From Mustela lutreola (Eukaryota > Chordata > Mammalia > Carnivora > Mustelidae), in the NCBI RefSeq assembly GCF_030435805.1, contig NC_081293.1, positions 107,362,546 through 107,426,545 of the forward strand: a stretch of DNA of 64,000 nt, given 5' to 3'. Numbering within the stretch: the stretch's first letter is position 1; every line of letters begins with the position of its first letter. The notes beneath the pieces were generated by a model. It worked only from the letters and a program-made list of their open reading frames with translations. It did no database searches and was not told the origin of the DNA. Shown here piece by piece: positions 22,201 to 34,200 of the stretch. Made by a program: the position numbers and the translations under genes.

Positions 22201-25200
22201 GTAAGCAGCGCTGGTCGCAGGGACTTTGAGAACCTGTATTTTAGAGCGTGTACTTGGGACTTTTCCTTTCAAAAGGAATATTCCACGGAGTTGGGCTTAA
22301 TGTGTGTGTGTGTGTGTGTGTGTGTGCTTGCCCCTGCGTGTGTGTGTATGTGAGCGTGTGTGTGCGTGTGTGTGTGAGAGAGGGCTTCTGTGTATCTGTC
22401 GTATGTGCCGTGTGAGTGTCTGAATGTGCAAGTGTGTGATTGTGTGTGTGCCTGCATGTGTGTCTCTGCTCATGTGTCTGTGTGTGCTTGTGTTCTGTGA
22501 GTGTTTGTGTGAAACCGTGGCATGTGTACGTGTGTGACTTCGGACCCTTCCCAGTCCAAGTTCTGCACAGGACCCACTGTGGTCTTGCAGCCACAGGGGT
22601 CACGGGCACAGGTCCTTCCCTGGAAACCATCCAGATGCGCCAGACTTCATGGCTTCTGAAGAGTCTGTGATGTGTGACTCTTACCCGGGTGGTGGTGGGG
22701 GGGGTTGGTTCTGTTGAAGGACCCTAGCAATGAGCATCACCAGAGCACAGACCTATAGCCAGGCCACTGAAGGAACAAACACAGACAAGAACAAAAGGCA
22801 AAGCCTGTAAATAGCGCTTCTTTGGGGGTGCTCTCCCACTGGTCCGTCTGTTCACATGGAGGGGGGTCCCTGCTCTCCCCTGCCCCATCAGTCTGTTCAC
22901 CTGGAGGGGGGTCCCTGCTCTCCCCCTTGGTGCGTCTGATCATGTTGGGGGGTGGACACAGCTTTGGGTATGTCTAGGTCTCCCTCGTTGAACTGATTTG
23001 CAGAAGTGCCCCCCGCCTCCCCTGTACTGCCTTCTGTGAGGCTCTGGCCTCTGAGGAGGAGGTCCTGGGGGCTGAGTCACTCCAGTGCCCTTTGCCTCTC
23101 CCATGCTCGCCCTGGGGCGGGGGGAAGGAGAAAGATCAGGCAGGCTGGGGGTGGGGTGTCAGAGTCCCCGCAGGATCCTGGGCTTAGCTGGCCCTGCCCA
23201 GCTCCTTCGAGGTGGCCACCGCCATCTGCACTCCCCAACACCCCAGACGCCTGTCCCTGGATGGGTGAGTGGTGCCGTCCCACCAAGGGGAGGTTCACGC
23301 ACACGTGTCGTCAGGGAAAGCGGCCAGAGCCACCCTCCATGGCCAGGGAGAGTCTCTCTTGTATGTACATTTTCCTTACAACACCCCCCCCCCATTTTGT
23401 ATTAGAAAAGGTCTTTGAACTCTCAGGGCACAATCCCTTCTTTGTGCAGTTCACCTTCAGAGGGGCCGGCTGTGTCAGGTGTGGTCAGGCGGCCCTGGCA
23501 GTGCCCCAGGTGGGAGGCAGGTGCCTGCAGGGCTGGAGGTTCCCCGGGGCCTTCCCTGTCTGATCTGCCCCTGGTCCTCTCAGGTGTCCCTCCAGGTTTG
23601 CAGTAGGATGTGCGCTGTTCCAAATGGTCTCTTTTCTCCTTTTCTCATGTCCCTGGCCTGTGGGAGACAGGTGTGGTCAGGGGTGGGAAGGAGGCCCTGG
23701 GGATGCCTCACTCAGCCGCTGAACCGAGGCCTCTGAGGGACGTCCCCATTTGTCAGAACACCGTGGTTACTGCTGCCTCCCCACGCCCCCCACCGCCCAC
23801 CATAAAGGGTCCTCGTCTGCCATCTGGCCGCAGCTGCCTGGTCATTGCATCAGGAAGCTGCTGGGGTCAACACAGTCTTCCCTTCTCAGAAGTCTCCCAG
23901 CTTCGCAGGCGCGCAGAGAGGTCAGAAACCGCTCGCTGCAAAGTGTGCACGTGTTCTCACGGGGAGTTGAGCCCAGCCTTGGGGACCGGAATTCACACCT
24001 GCAGTGCAGAGATGCACGTAGCCCTGGGTGGCATCCCGAATGGCACCCCATGTCTGGTCAAGACCTCGGTCCCCACACCTTGGCTCAGGACTATTTGATC
24101 ACAGCACATCGATCTTTCTGGGTGGTGAGGGGCCCCATGGACGCAGGCGCAGGTGTCCCTGGCCCCAAGAAGCCACAGCATGTAGAGGAGTAACCAGTGC
24201 CTCCCTTACCCCCGCCCCCCAGACTGGGCCTCCCAGTCTGTGCACCCGCTTATTAGGGGCCGTACTCGGGGCCACTGGCCAGTGGTCTGGAGCTCTGCAG
24301 GTGTCCCCTCTGTCCTTGGGGGAATGTGGGAGGGCGCAGTGAATCGTTGGCTCTGGAGGTACCACCGATGCGGTTGAGCGCAGCTGCCTGTCTCCCGCGG
24401 TCGCCCTGATCTCATCTGGAAACATACCTGTGCTCTCCCTACCTGGTCCACGTGGGGATCACACGGCAGGGTCATGCTGGTGCGTTTGGCCACTGTCATG
24501 CAGTCCACGGTCTCATCCCCGCTGGTCTGGGCCCTTCTGTTCCAAGGTGGGTCTGGTCCACACAGAGGTAAAGGAAGGGGACACAGGGGAGGTGTGGTGG
24601 GCAGGGGGCTGTGGGCCTGCCCTGCTCTGTTCTCTGCTCCCCAGTGCTGAAGCTGGAGGAGGGAGCAGGGACGGAGGGAGGGAGGCTCTTTTAAAGCAAG
24701 ATGAGAAATCTGTTTCAAGTCACAGTTTGAGGCCAGGCCCCACACTTGGAAAACACTGTTGAAAAACCACGAACAACTTTCCATCAGTGCGCGGCCAACT
24801 GCATCCCTCTTTAGTTTAGGCACAAGCTGCGGACGTGGATGGAAGAGGGGGCACAGGCTGGCTGAGAAGAAGACTGCTATGTCATGCAGCCCTCTCCTCT
24901 GCTCCCACCCTGTTAGGTACATCTGGGCTGCCTGCTTCCGGTCCTCCCCCTGCGCCACGCCCCCGAGAGCCTTGGAGCCCGTGGGCCTTCATCCCTCCGA
25001 TGGAGCTCCAGTCGGTAAGGGCCTGGGAAGGGGTGCTGGCACCAGAGCTGCTCGCTGGGACTCCCTGTGCGGGGGCCCCGGCGAAGTCCACAGCCCCGGG
25101 TCCATCCCTGCCCGCACCTGCAGGGAGGGGCCATCCTAGCCTGGTTGCTGGTGAGAAAGTACAGAATAAATGAGAATAGAAGACACCAGCTGCTCGCCCT

Positions 25201-28200
25201 GAGCTTGCCAATCAGTGACATCTGGGCTCCGGAACCCCTCTCTGGACCATTACTCACCTCTCCTGGGATCTCCAGACTCCAGGGGGCACCAGACTCACAG
25301 GGGGGCTTGCTGAAACCAGGCTACAGGGCCTGCCTCAGACATTCTGCCTTTGGAGGTCTGAGGGGAGGCTGCTGATCCAGGGCTGTACTTTGAGAACCAT
25401 TGAGTCTAGGGGGGGTCCCCCATGGAGCTACGTGATGGGGGCGCCCAGGTGATGGGACAGGGGATGCTTCACAGCCACAGTGCTGGGTTTCCCTGCACCA
25501 ACACAAGACGACACTTCCATTATTCATCTTTTAAAATAAAAGTCTTAAGTGGTTGCTTGAAACTTAATTTCCAGTGTTACTTCAGGTCGATGGAATATTT
25601 GAGTTCTGCACTCGGGCCATGCCCTTGACAGACATGAGGAGCTTTAAAATACCAGCAAGGCAGGTGTGCATGGTGTGTGTGCTGGTGGGATCGGGGCTCG
25701 GGCGGAACCCAGCGTGAAACTAACCCTCTGACTCTTACGTGACAATCGTGGGGAGTGGATTTCCCTCGTGAGTTCATTTCTCCTTCGGATTTGTGTTTGT
25801 GCCATTTTGTGACCCTGTATCTTCAAGATGCTTTCCCATGATCGTCCCTGTGTGGAGCACTTGTGCTCGTGTGAGGAGGCTGGGTTTTCCTTCCTGTAAC
25901 CTGACCACAGTGGCTCTGGGAACCACTTGGTTTCGGAGAAACAGAGGTGACTTTATTATCCTAGCTCACCTGCAGACAGTGTCGGGCACATGTTAGTCCA
26001 TGCCGAGGGCAGTGTCTGGCTCTGTGGGAGGCAGCTCAGACACTCAGTTTTTATTTATTTATTTATTTATTTATTTACTCAGCTCATTTTTAAAGAAGCC
26101 ACAGGACGGCTTTTATTAGCCTGAGATACGAACCCACAGGAGGCCTGATAGTAAATAGTGGCGTTGACTCAGTGTTTCAGTCGGTCTGCATGTTGTCCTG
26201 GGAGACTGGAAGGTTGAAGGCCGGGGGTGCTGCCTGAGCGGTGCTGGGGACGGTGCTGGGGACACCAGCTCTGGTGACAAGGGATGGTGATGTGGCTGAT
26301 GGAAGCCAGGGCCTGGATATTGGAGGGGAGGGGAGCCAACCCAGAGCACCCCCTCCTTTCCACCTGACGTTTCCGGCCCTGCTCTGGGGACCTGCTCTGG
26401 GGGCTGCATGTCTGCATGTGCAGGGCTGGCTCTCTGCTTCGTGCCCCCAGGCTGTGTGCTTGGAGCCAGGGCTCTGTGGAAATGCTTCCTGTAGCTTTTG
26501 AATTGTGGACATTTTCAGACCTCTGCAGGACTAGAGAAAATGGCCTCGCAGACACCCTTGAAGCCGCCATCCGCTTCTGTGATTTAAACCCATGTGCAAT
26601 TCTTGGGTTAGAAATCAAAATTCCGGTATGCCTGGCTGACTGGTGGTAGAGCGTGAGACTCTTGATCTCAGGGTCATGAGTTCGAGCCCCGCGTTGGGCA
26701 TAGGGATGACTTGAAAAAGAAATTCCACGGAGTAAGTGTGAAGATCTCATTGGCTTTGTTAAGTAATTCATGGCGCTGGCGGCATCCTATAGGCATGTAG
26801 ACATACGCCCTCAGGAACAGTGCAAAATGGGAGATTTTCATAGGGAGGAAGGTGAGACAAGGAAATTACTAGCAAAGACAAGCAAGGATTGTTCCAGGCA
26901 AGGTCATCGTCCCCAAGGGAAAGGGCAGGGGTTCTCACTGGGTGGAGCACCTCATCTTCCTTTGGGGGCAGGGAGCCACGGGACAGATCACCTCACTGAT
27001 GCTGACCCGGAAATTCCTGACTGACTGTTACGACAGCTTTTCTGGGGGAGCCTGGCAGCACGGGTAGGTGTTGTATGACGCCCTGGCTTGCTGACTTGAC
27101 CTCAGCGGTTCTGTCTGTGGTGGGGGCCTTCTTCCTACTGCTCGTCCCTTCTTGTCCAGAAGGTGAGGCAGGTGGATGCTGGCCTGGCTGGCCCCGGGAG
27201 CTGGGCAGTGTGTATCCAGAGGCCTTGTGTGGAAGCATCCTGGCTTTTAAACTTCGCAGGTCCTATTGGCCTTCATGTTGGCCCCACAAAATCCCCACTT
27301 GGTCTTTGGGACTGGTTTCCCTGTTTTGTACCCATCTCTCTGATGGGGAAAGCTTGAGTGCTGGAGGAGAGAGGGATGGTCCTCCGGGTCAGGAGATGAG
27401 CTTGGGCTCTGGCCCAGGAGCTCCCCAACAGTGCCTGGCGTTGGCTTATCCGAGACACTGTTATCAGTGAGTTAGAAACAGAAAAGGCACCGAATGCAGA
27501 CATGGCTTCCACTCAGAAGCAGGTCCCACGGGCACCCGGCTCTGTGACCCACAGGAAAGCAGGTGGCGTCAACCCGGGTGGGACTTCTCATGGTGTGCCA
27601 CGGCTGCCCTCTCCTGGCTGCACGTTGCAGGCTTCAGACCTGGTCTTTGCCTTTTCCCTAGGGGCCCACGCTAATCCCACGCCCTTCAGGAGCACTGAGA
27701 AGGCCAGCGGTCCTCCGGGCGCGAGGACACGTGGGAGAGAAGACGCGGGACCAGAGCACCCACCCCCGCTGGTGTCACGGGACAAGGTATTCCTGAGACA
27801 GCTGCCGCTGCATCTGGGGCACTCGGGCTTTGCTTCCAGAAGACCGGTTACTCAGGCTGGACTAGCCGGACGGAGGAGCAAAGTGCAGCTGTGCGTGGCC
27901 ATCGGGAGGGCCGGCGGAGGTGGGGGGGTAGAGGCAGGACAGGCCGTCTCCGGGTGTGAGAAGCAAGGCAGCGTCTGAGCCGGCCGTGGCGGGTGAACCA
28001 TGCACGGTGGCCCAGAGAGTGACGTGAGTGACAGCGGGACGCCATCCTGCTGAGGATGAGCTCTGACTCCCAGAGGGCGGTGCAGTCAGCCCAGACGCAG
28101 CGTTTCTTGTCCTGACCCGAGGGAGCTGGCTCACAGGAGCTCCTGGAACCTCCTCACCCTCACCCCGCCCCCTGGCAGACATCACCCTGCAGCTCAGATT

Positions 28201-31200
28201 CCCGTCCTCCTCGTGGGGATCCCCAGTCCTCCTCATGGGAGTTCCCAGTGCTCCCCATGGGGTCCGCAGTTGTGCACACAAGGGCATTTGTGTCTGAAGA
28301 TGAGCTGATCACAGTGCGCCCCATTCCTGTTGGCAGCTCCCCCAGGCTCACCCACCATACCAGGAAGTTCAAAGGGGGGTTTTCAGGCTAACTGGAAAGG
28401 GTGTCGGCCAAGGTGCACTGGTCATGTTCTGGGAGCGGGGCTCGCTAGAGGTTCGAGGTCAGGGATCCCTCCGGGACACCAGGGGACCCTGCTGCCGTGG
28501 GCTTGTCCTGGTCCAGCAGCGGGCTCCCCACCCCCGCCTGTACCTGCTTCTGTGAAAACCGTGTGCAGCCACCCCCCGGAGGGGGCTCTGCTTTCTGCAC
28601 AGATGGGGGATATGTATTCAGCCTTGGGTCCCCAGGGCCTAGGGCCTCCTGCCTGTGCTGTTGGGGTTTCCGTGGTTCCTGTTGACCTTGAGCCCACCTG
28701 CGCCCCACCCGAGCCCCAGCGCCCTGTTCCCTGGAGCCCCAGCCACCCGGCCTCAGGGGAGGGCCAAGGGGCTGCAGCCCGGGGGCGGGTTTGATGGTGA
28801 GGCATTCTGCGGACCGCCTTTGCAACTCTTAGTCCCACCTCTAACCACCCCCCTCCCTAAAAACCCAAGAGGATGGGATCACGGAGCTTCTGGGTTGGTG
28901 AGCACATGGAGATTGGGGACAGTGGACCCTGGTCGTGGGGCATGGGAGCGCCACACCCTCTTCTTCTCCCATCTGGCTGTACAGTCCCATCCTCTATTGT
29001 ATCCTTTACTGGTAAACATGACTATGGGTTTCCCTGAGTTCTGTGAGCCCCTCTAGGGAATGAAAAGAACCTAGGGAGGAGAGTGTTAGAACCTGCCATT
29101 GGTAGTGGCAGATCAGAAGCAGAGAGGCCAGCCTGGGGCTCCCAGCTAGCGCCTCAGTGTGTGGGGGACAGCGTGGGGGAACCAAACCCATCACCTGTGG
29201 GGTGTGATGCTGTCTTGGGTAGGAGGGGCCAGAAGTGAGTTGAATTCTTGCTAGTATCTGAAACTCCCTTGGTGTTTTGGGGGGGACCCCACCCCCACTC
29301 GTGAATTGGGTCTGAGACCCACAAAATATCATAGTTCGTAGGTTCAGTGTTCCATAAGAAGTTGATGAGCAAATATGGTTTTCTAGAACAAACGCAACTG
29401 AGTCATTACACTTCTTACCCCAAGTGAATGTTGTGGGCAGTGAAGGTTATAAAACCCATTTCTGTAGTTCACATGGCAGGTTGGGGGTGATTTTGGGTAA
29501 ACGCATCTTGAATTCAGAAGGACAAGACCAGACATACTGGGTAGCTGAGCTGGGTCCTCACCCACCCTGATTTGTGGCAAACCCTGGGTCTTTCAGGAGG
29601 GAAGACAGACACTCTCAGTCTTCTTGTCTTCAGGACGGAACAGCAAGGGCAAACTTACCGCTTCTCTTCTTAGGGTGTCTTATTCTCCTAAAAACTGCTC
29701 CCTGGTAAAGCTTGGGGCTCCTGATCGGAATTATGCTTTCATTAATGCCAAGTAAAACATTTGGGGCTTTTGTTACATTTAAACGGTAGTCAGTCTTGCC
29801 TCCCACAGCCTCGGGTGGGCCGTGACTTGATGTGGGGGGTCCTTGGGGTCACGGGAGTCGGGTGGTCCATCGACCTTCCCAGTGTGGCACCATCTTTCTG
29901 GCCAGCCCCACTGGTCTGGTGGCCTCCCCAACTGCTTCTCTGCTGTTCCTTTGTTTTGTCACGCTGACTGTTAGGGTGGCTGTTCGCATACTTGGAATTC
30001 TGAATGGCGTCTCTTCCCGGGCTAGTGACATGCGACCAGTCCTCTCCCGGGATGCTGAGGGGCAGCTCGCTACCCGGCAGGTGCACGGTCCCAAGGGTGG
30101 ACAGCTGATGCCCCGACCGCCCTCCTGCGCCCACACGGCCTCTCTGTTTCTCACCCTCAGTACCGCATCCAGTCACTCACCGCAGACGGTGGCTGCTTTA
30201 TTATACAATCAGCTTTGTAGCCAAGGCTTTTGCCCGGTGTCGGCTCATGAAGTGTTCTGAGCGCGCATATCGCAGGCCGGGCTAAGCTCGGTGTTTGGGA
30301 GGCTGCTGTGTTCAGTGCATTTTCCAGTCCACATTACTTTTAGCCATGGCGGTTCATCTGGACACAGCCCCGGTGTCAGTCAAGGGAGGTCTGTGCTGGT
30401 TAGTTTGACACAAATGGCCTACGGTGCCCTGCGTCTGGTAAGGACTCCATCAGGAGACCCAGTGCTGCTGTCCTACCCTTATCGGCGCTGGCTGTCTCTA
30501 GGGCCGATGAAGTGACTGAATGGAGAGCCAGCTCCAAACATCTTCCTTGGGATTCTCACCTTCCTCAGCCTTTTTCAACAGTGGCCAGGTCGGGGCTTCC
30601 AAAACATGGGTCAGATAATGCCACTCTGGTGCCCACACCTATGTCTCATTCAGAAGGACATGCAAAGTCCCATGTTCGAAGACCCCATCTGACCTCCCTG
30701 CCTCCCCCGTCACCCCCTACTCTCCTGGCATCCACAGCTCCTGCTCTCCAGCCAGCCCCCCATGACCTTGAGAACGTGGGCTCTGGGAGGACGGGGGGCT
30801 AGCCTGCTTTGTTCCCTGCAGCCCAGCAGGGCCAGCTGCTATCCTAGGACAGAAATAGTATAGCTGGGGTTTTGTAAGCAGCTCTTAAATGACTGCTGTT
30901 TGTCCCCCTTCCAGAACATTTTGAGAACAACCAGCAGAACAGTGCTAAGTGCTGTCAGCGGGAGGATGCAGGCTGCTTCGGATCGGGGAGACTATGCCGA
31001 CAGGTATGTCCGCGAGCCCTGACGGAGCCTGCTCCTCTGCACTGCACAGGGGCATGCAAAGACCTGCCTGGGATGGCGTCAGATCGGGTGTGCTGTCTGG
31101 GGTGAGGATGTGGGGTTGCAGAGAGCTCAGAATACCTATCGCCAGGGAAGGAAGAGTGGGGGACTGGTCTTCTCGTGCGTGCGGTATGGTAGCATCAGAC

Positions 31201-34200
31201 AAACCCTGAGCACGGAACACTACGTGGAATAAGCCAGTCCCAGAGGATGGGTATTGCAGGATTCCACATGCACGAGGCCCCTAGAGCAGCCGGGTTCCTG
31301 GAGAAAGATGGGTGGTGGGTGCCAGGGGCTGGGGGTGGGGAGCGAGGACCCGGTGTTCAGTGGGCACGGGGTTTAGGGTGAAAAACCCTCGAGGTCTGTT
31401 TTACAACAGCACAGAGGTACCGAGCATGGATAAAGTGAACGTTTCAGAATGAGAAAGACGGTCGGCTTCATGTTTTTATTGTGGTCGTTCTGCCACCATA
31501 AGAACGTAGCACTGGGCCATCAGAACTTGGAAGTCGGCATGCTTCTAAAAACACGTGGCCTGCTTGGGATTCTGCCTCACACTGGCCCTGTAATCTATGG
31601 TTTTACTCACCCCAATGAAAATTAAACGTTGATGCATACAGAGAACAAACTTGATCTTTCTGATGGCAAACACAGGGAGCCTGGATGCAGACCTTTTTTA
31701 TCCTTCCTGGTGACTAGCACATTTCCACCATGTTCGCTGAGGCGAGCTGCCCGTGTGGCCCACCTGCCAGGCCACCGGAACCGCTGTGCCCCCAGCCCTC
31801 CCCGTGCACCTCAACGCACCTGCCCTCCACTTATTTGCATGATTCCTCCTTCTTCTTCCCCATAAAACTCCCCATTGTTGAAGCCCCCAGCTTACAAGGC
31901 AGAGTTTGGGTTACAGAGACTAGTAAGATCCCATCCTCCCCGGGGGACCCTAAATCCAGGGCAGGAGGGAAGCATAATCCGAACAGCAGATAGGGCAACA
32001 TGGGACCCTCCAGACTCCACAGGGATGCATGGGGGCGTCGGCTGCATCTGCGGGAGTCAGGAAGACCTGGGGCTGGGGACTGAGCTCGGGGGGACTGACG
32101 TGGAGGACCGTTAGCTGGAGCCAAGGAAGGTGTCATCCCCACTAATGGGGAACAGCAGGCACGGGAGGAATGTGGCCCATTTGGAGAAAGCGGGTTAATT
32201 GTAGGGACAGATAGTAGCCACCTCTGCTGGCAGCGCTGCTGGGTCAAGCCACTCTGTTCCGGTGACACAGGCGCCCTTCTGTGTCCTCTGGGCCTCTTCC
32301 TTCTGGGGTCCAGATGAAGGAGAACTGGGTGCAAGTAAACAGAAGCAGCCCTGATGCTCTTGAAGACCCTCTCAGGAGTGGCCGGTGTCCCCAGGGTGCT
32401 AGTAGAAGCCCCCAGCAGGGTGGGGGTCCAGAGGCCTTGCTCCAGGAAAGCTCTGGAAACAGGTGTGAGCAGAGCAGGACCTGTCTGTCCTCGGGAGGCT
32501 GTGTGAGCTCAGAGGGCACCTGCGGGGTTTGAAGGAACATCGCTGCATTAACAGCTAAAGGAACCTAAGGGAACGGGCAGGGAGCAGGCAGCCAGGACGA
32601 GCGCACTAGGACTGTGTTGTGGGAGGACGGCTGGCATGGCCAGTGGGAGAGCTCCTGCGTGGAGAGAACAGGTGACCCCGTGCAGACAGGGAGGGCCTGG
32701 GGCAGACCCTAGGGAGGTGTGGCCCTGGCAGCTGGCAGGGCAGCAAGGGGGCTCATGGGATCTGTGGCGTTTGTGCTGCGATCTGAAGTCTGTGCCCCTT
32801 GCCGCATGACCATGGCTGGAAGCCGGGTGTCCTGAGCCCAGATGCTTCCTGCCTAGCACGTTAGGACAGCCTGGGCCAGAGCGGCTCATCTTCGCCGGCC
32901 CGAGGACAAGGATCCAGCCCTGTAGCAGAGCAGGGGAACGGCGTCCCTGTCTGAGAGCCCTGGCCTGAGTGGCCTCAGCACATCCCTCCTGTAGGGCCCC
33001 TGGGTTGAGGTAAACGGGGTCCTGTAGCATGGGACACGAAATGGACCCTCTAAGAGGTCCTCATCCTTGCTGGCTGTGGTCATGCCCCTTGCACCGCCTT
33101 CCTAGAACCGTGGAGGGCACCAGACTCGGTAAGTAGCCGCCCTGCCCGGGAGCCACCAGGCATTCAGCTGCAGCCCCGAGTCACAGGTGAATCCCGCCGA
33201 GGCCTGGCTCTGCCTCGGGGGTCAGCTACCTGTGACCCAAGCCCGGGCTGCCTCCTCCAGACCGCGGAGCCTGTTAGGACAGTGACCCGCCCTTTGGGGG
33301 AGCCATCGGAAGCAGGGTCCCAGCTGGGGACAGATGTTAGTGAATGGCTTTAAATACACTCCTGCTCCATGACAGTCATCCCCGGAACTCTGGCACAGCC
33401 CTGGCGGGGTCAGCTCTACCTGCAGGCACCCCGCTGTCACCCGGACCGCTGACGAGCAGATGCAGGCCACACGGGCCATGTGAGTGAGTGAAGCACGGCC
33501 AGCCTTCCTGTCTCTGCCTTTTTCCTTCATATCCAGAAACTCCCAGGGACCTTCTGTGACAATTGTGAGCTTCCAGGGCAGCAGTGGCCCGGGCCCCTGT
33601 TGCCGAAGGATGTCTGCAGCTGGGAACGTGAGCGGTGACTTCTGTTGGCTTCTCCTGGTGGGTGTCTGCCCGCTGCGGTGGAACATCTCCGGGAAGCTGC
33701 TGGTAGGTCAGGTGGCCCTGGGGCTTGGGGGCGAGCTGTGTTTCCGGCTGCTAGTCCTTCGGACATGGTTCAGCCAGTCTGAAAGGGTAACCTGAGCTGG
33801 ATCCTCACTAAAGGAGGAAAGTGTGCACTGCAGTTTCCATGTCTGCAAGAGCGTCACCGCTCAGCTGCCCCCTTTGATCATAGCTGACCCTGTAGAGGAG
33901 CTCATTCGTGGTAGCTAGCAGGGAGCAGTGTGAACTTGGGGTAAGAGCAGCTCCCTGGGGTCCTGGTGGTTGCCAGCAGTGTGCTCTTGGCCACTGCGCT
34001 GGCAGGTGCAAACCCTCTCCGGAACCCATCTGCAACGCATGGGCAACCCTGCACTAACCCCCAGATGAGGGAGCCCGCAGCCGCACGGGGACCCTTATTC
34101 TCCAGCTTCCTGATGGTGCAGAAGGCAGCAAGGCTGCCAGCCTCGGCCCTGGCACGCCCCCTCGCTCACTCACCTCTTGAATTCCAGTGCACCTGTCCCA

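Noticed and set aside
22642-22700. ATG GCT TCT GAA GAG start (MASEES) as an alternative PKD1L1 first exon
   Set aside because: It looks a little like human MAEEA, but no donor leaves the phase needed for exon 2, and SVSDDPQR at 22200 fits much better.
24206-24958. 250-codon minus-strand open frame in PKD1L1 intron 1 and exon 2
   Set aside because: No familiar domain; antisense shadow of GC-rich sequence overlapping exon 2.
26640-26700. tRNA-like sequence (tagagcgtgagactcttgatctc...gttcgagcccc)
   Set aside because: It is the tRNA-derived head of a SINE with an A-rich tail, not a complete tRNA cloverleaf gene.
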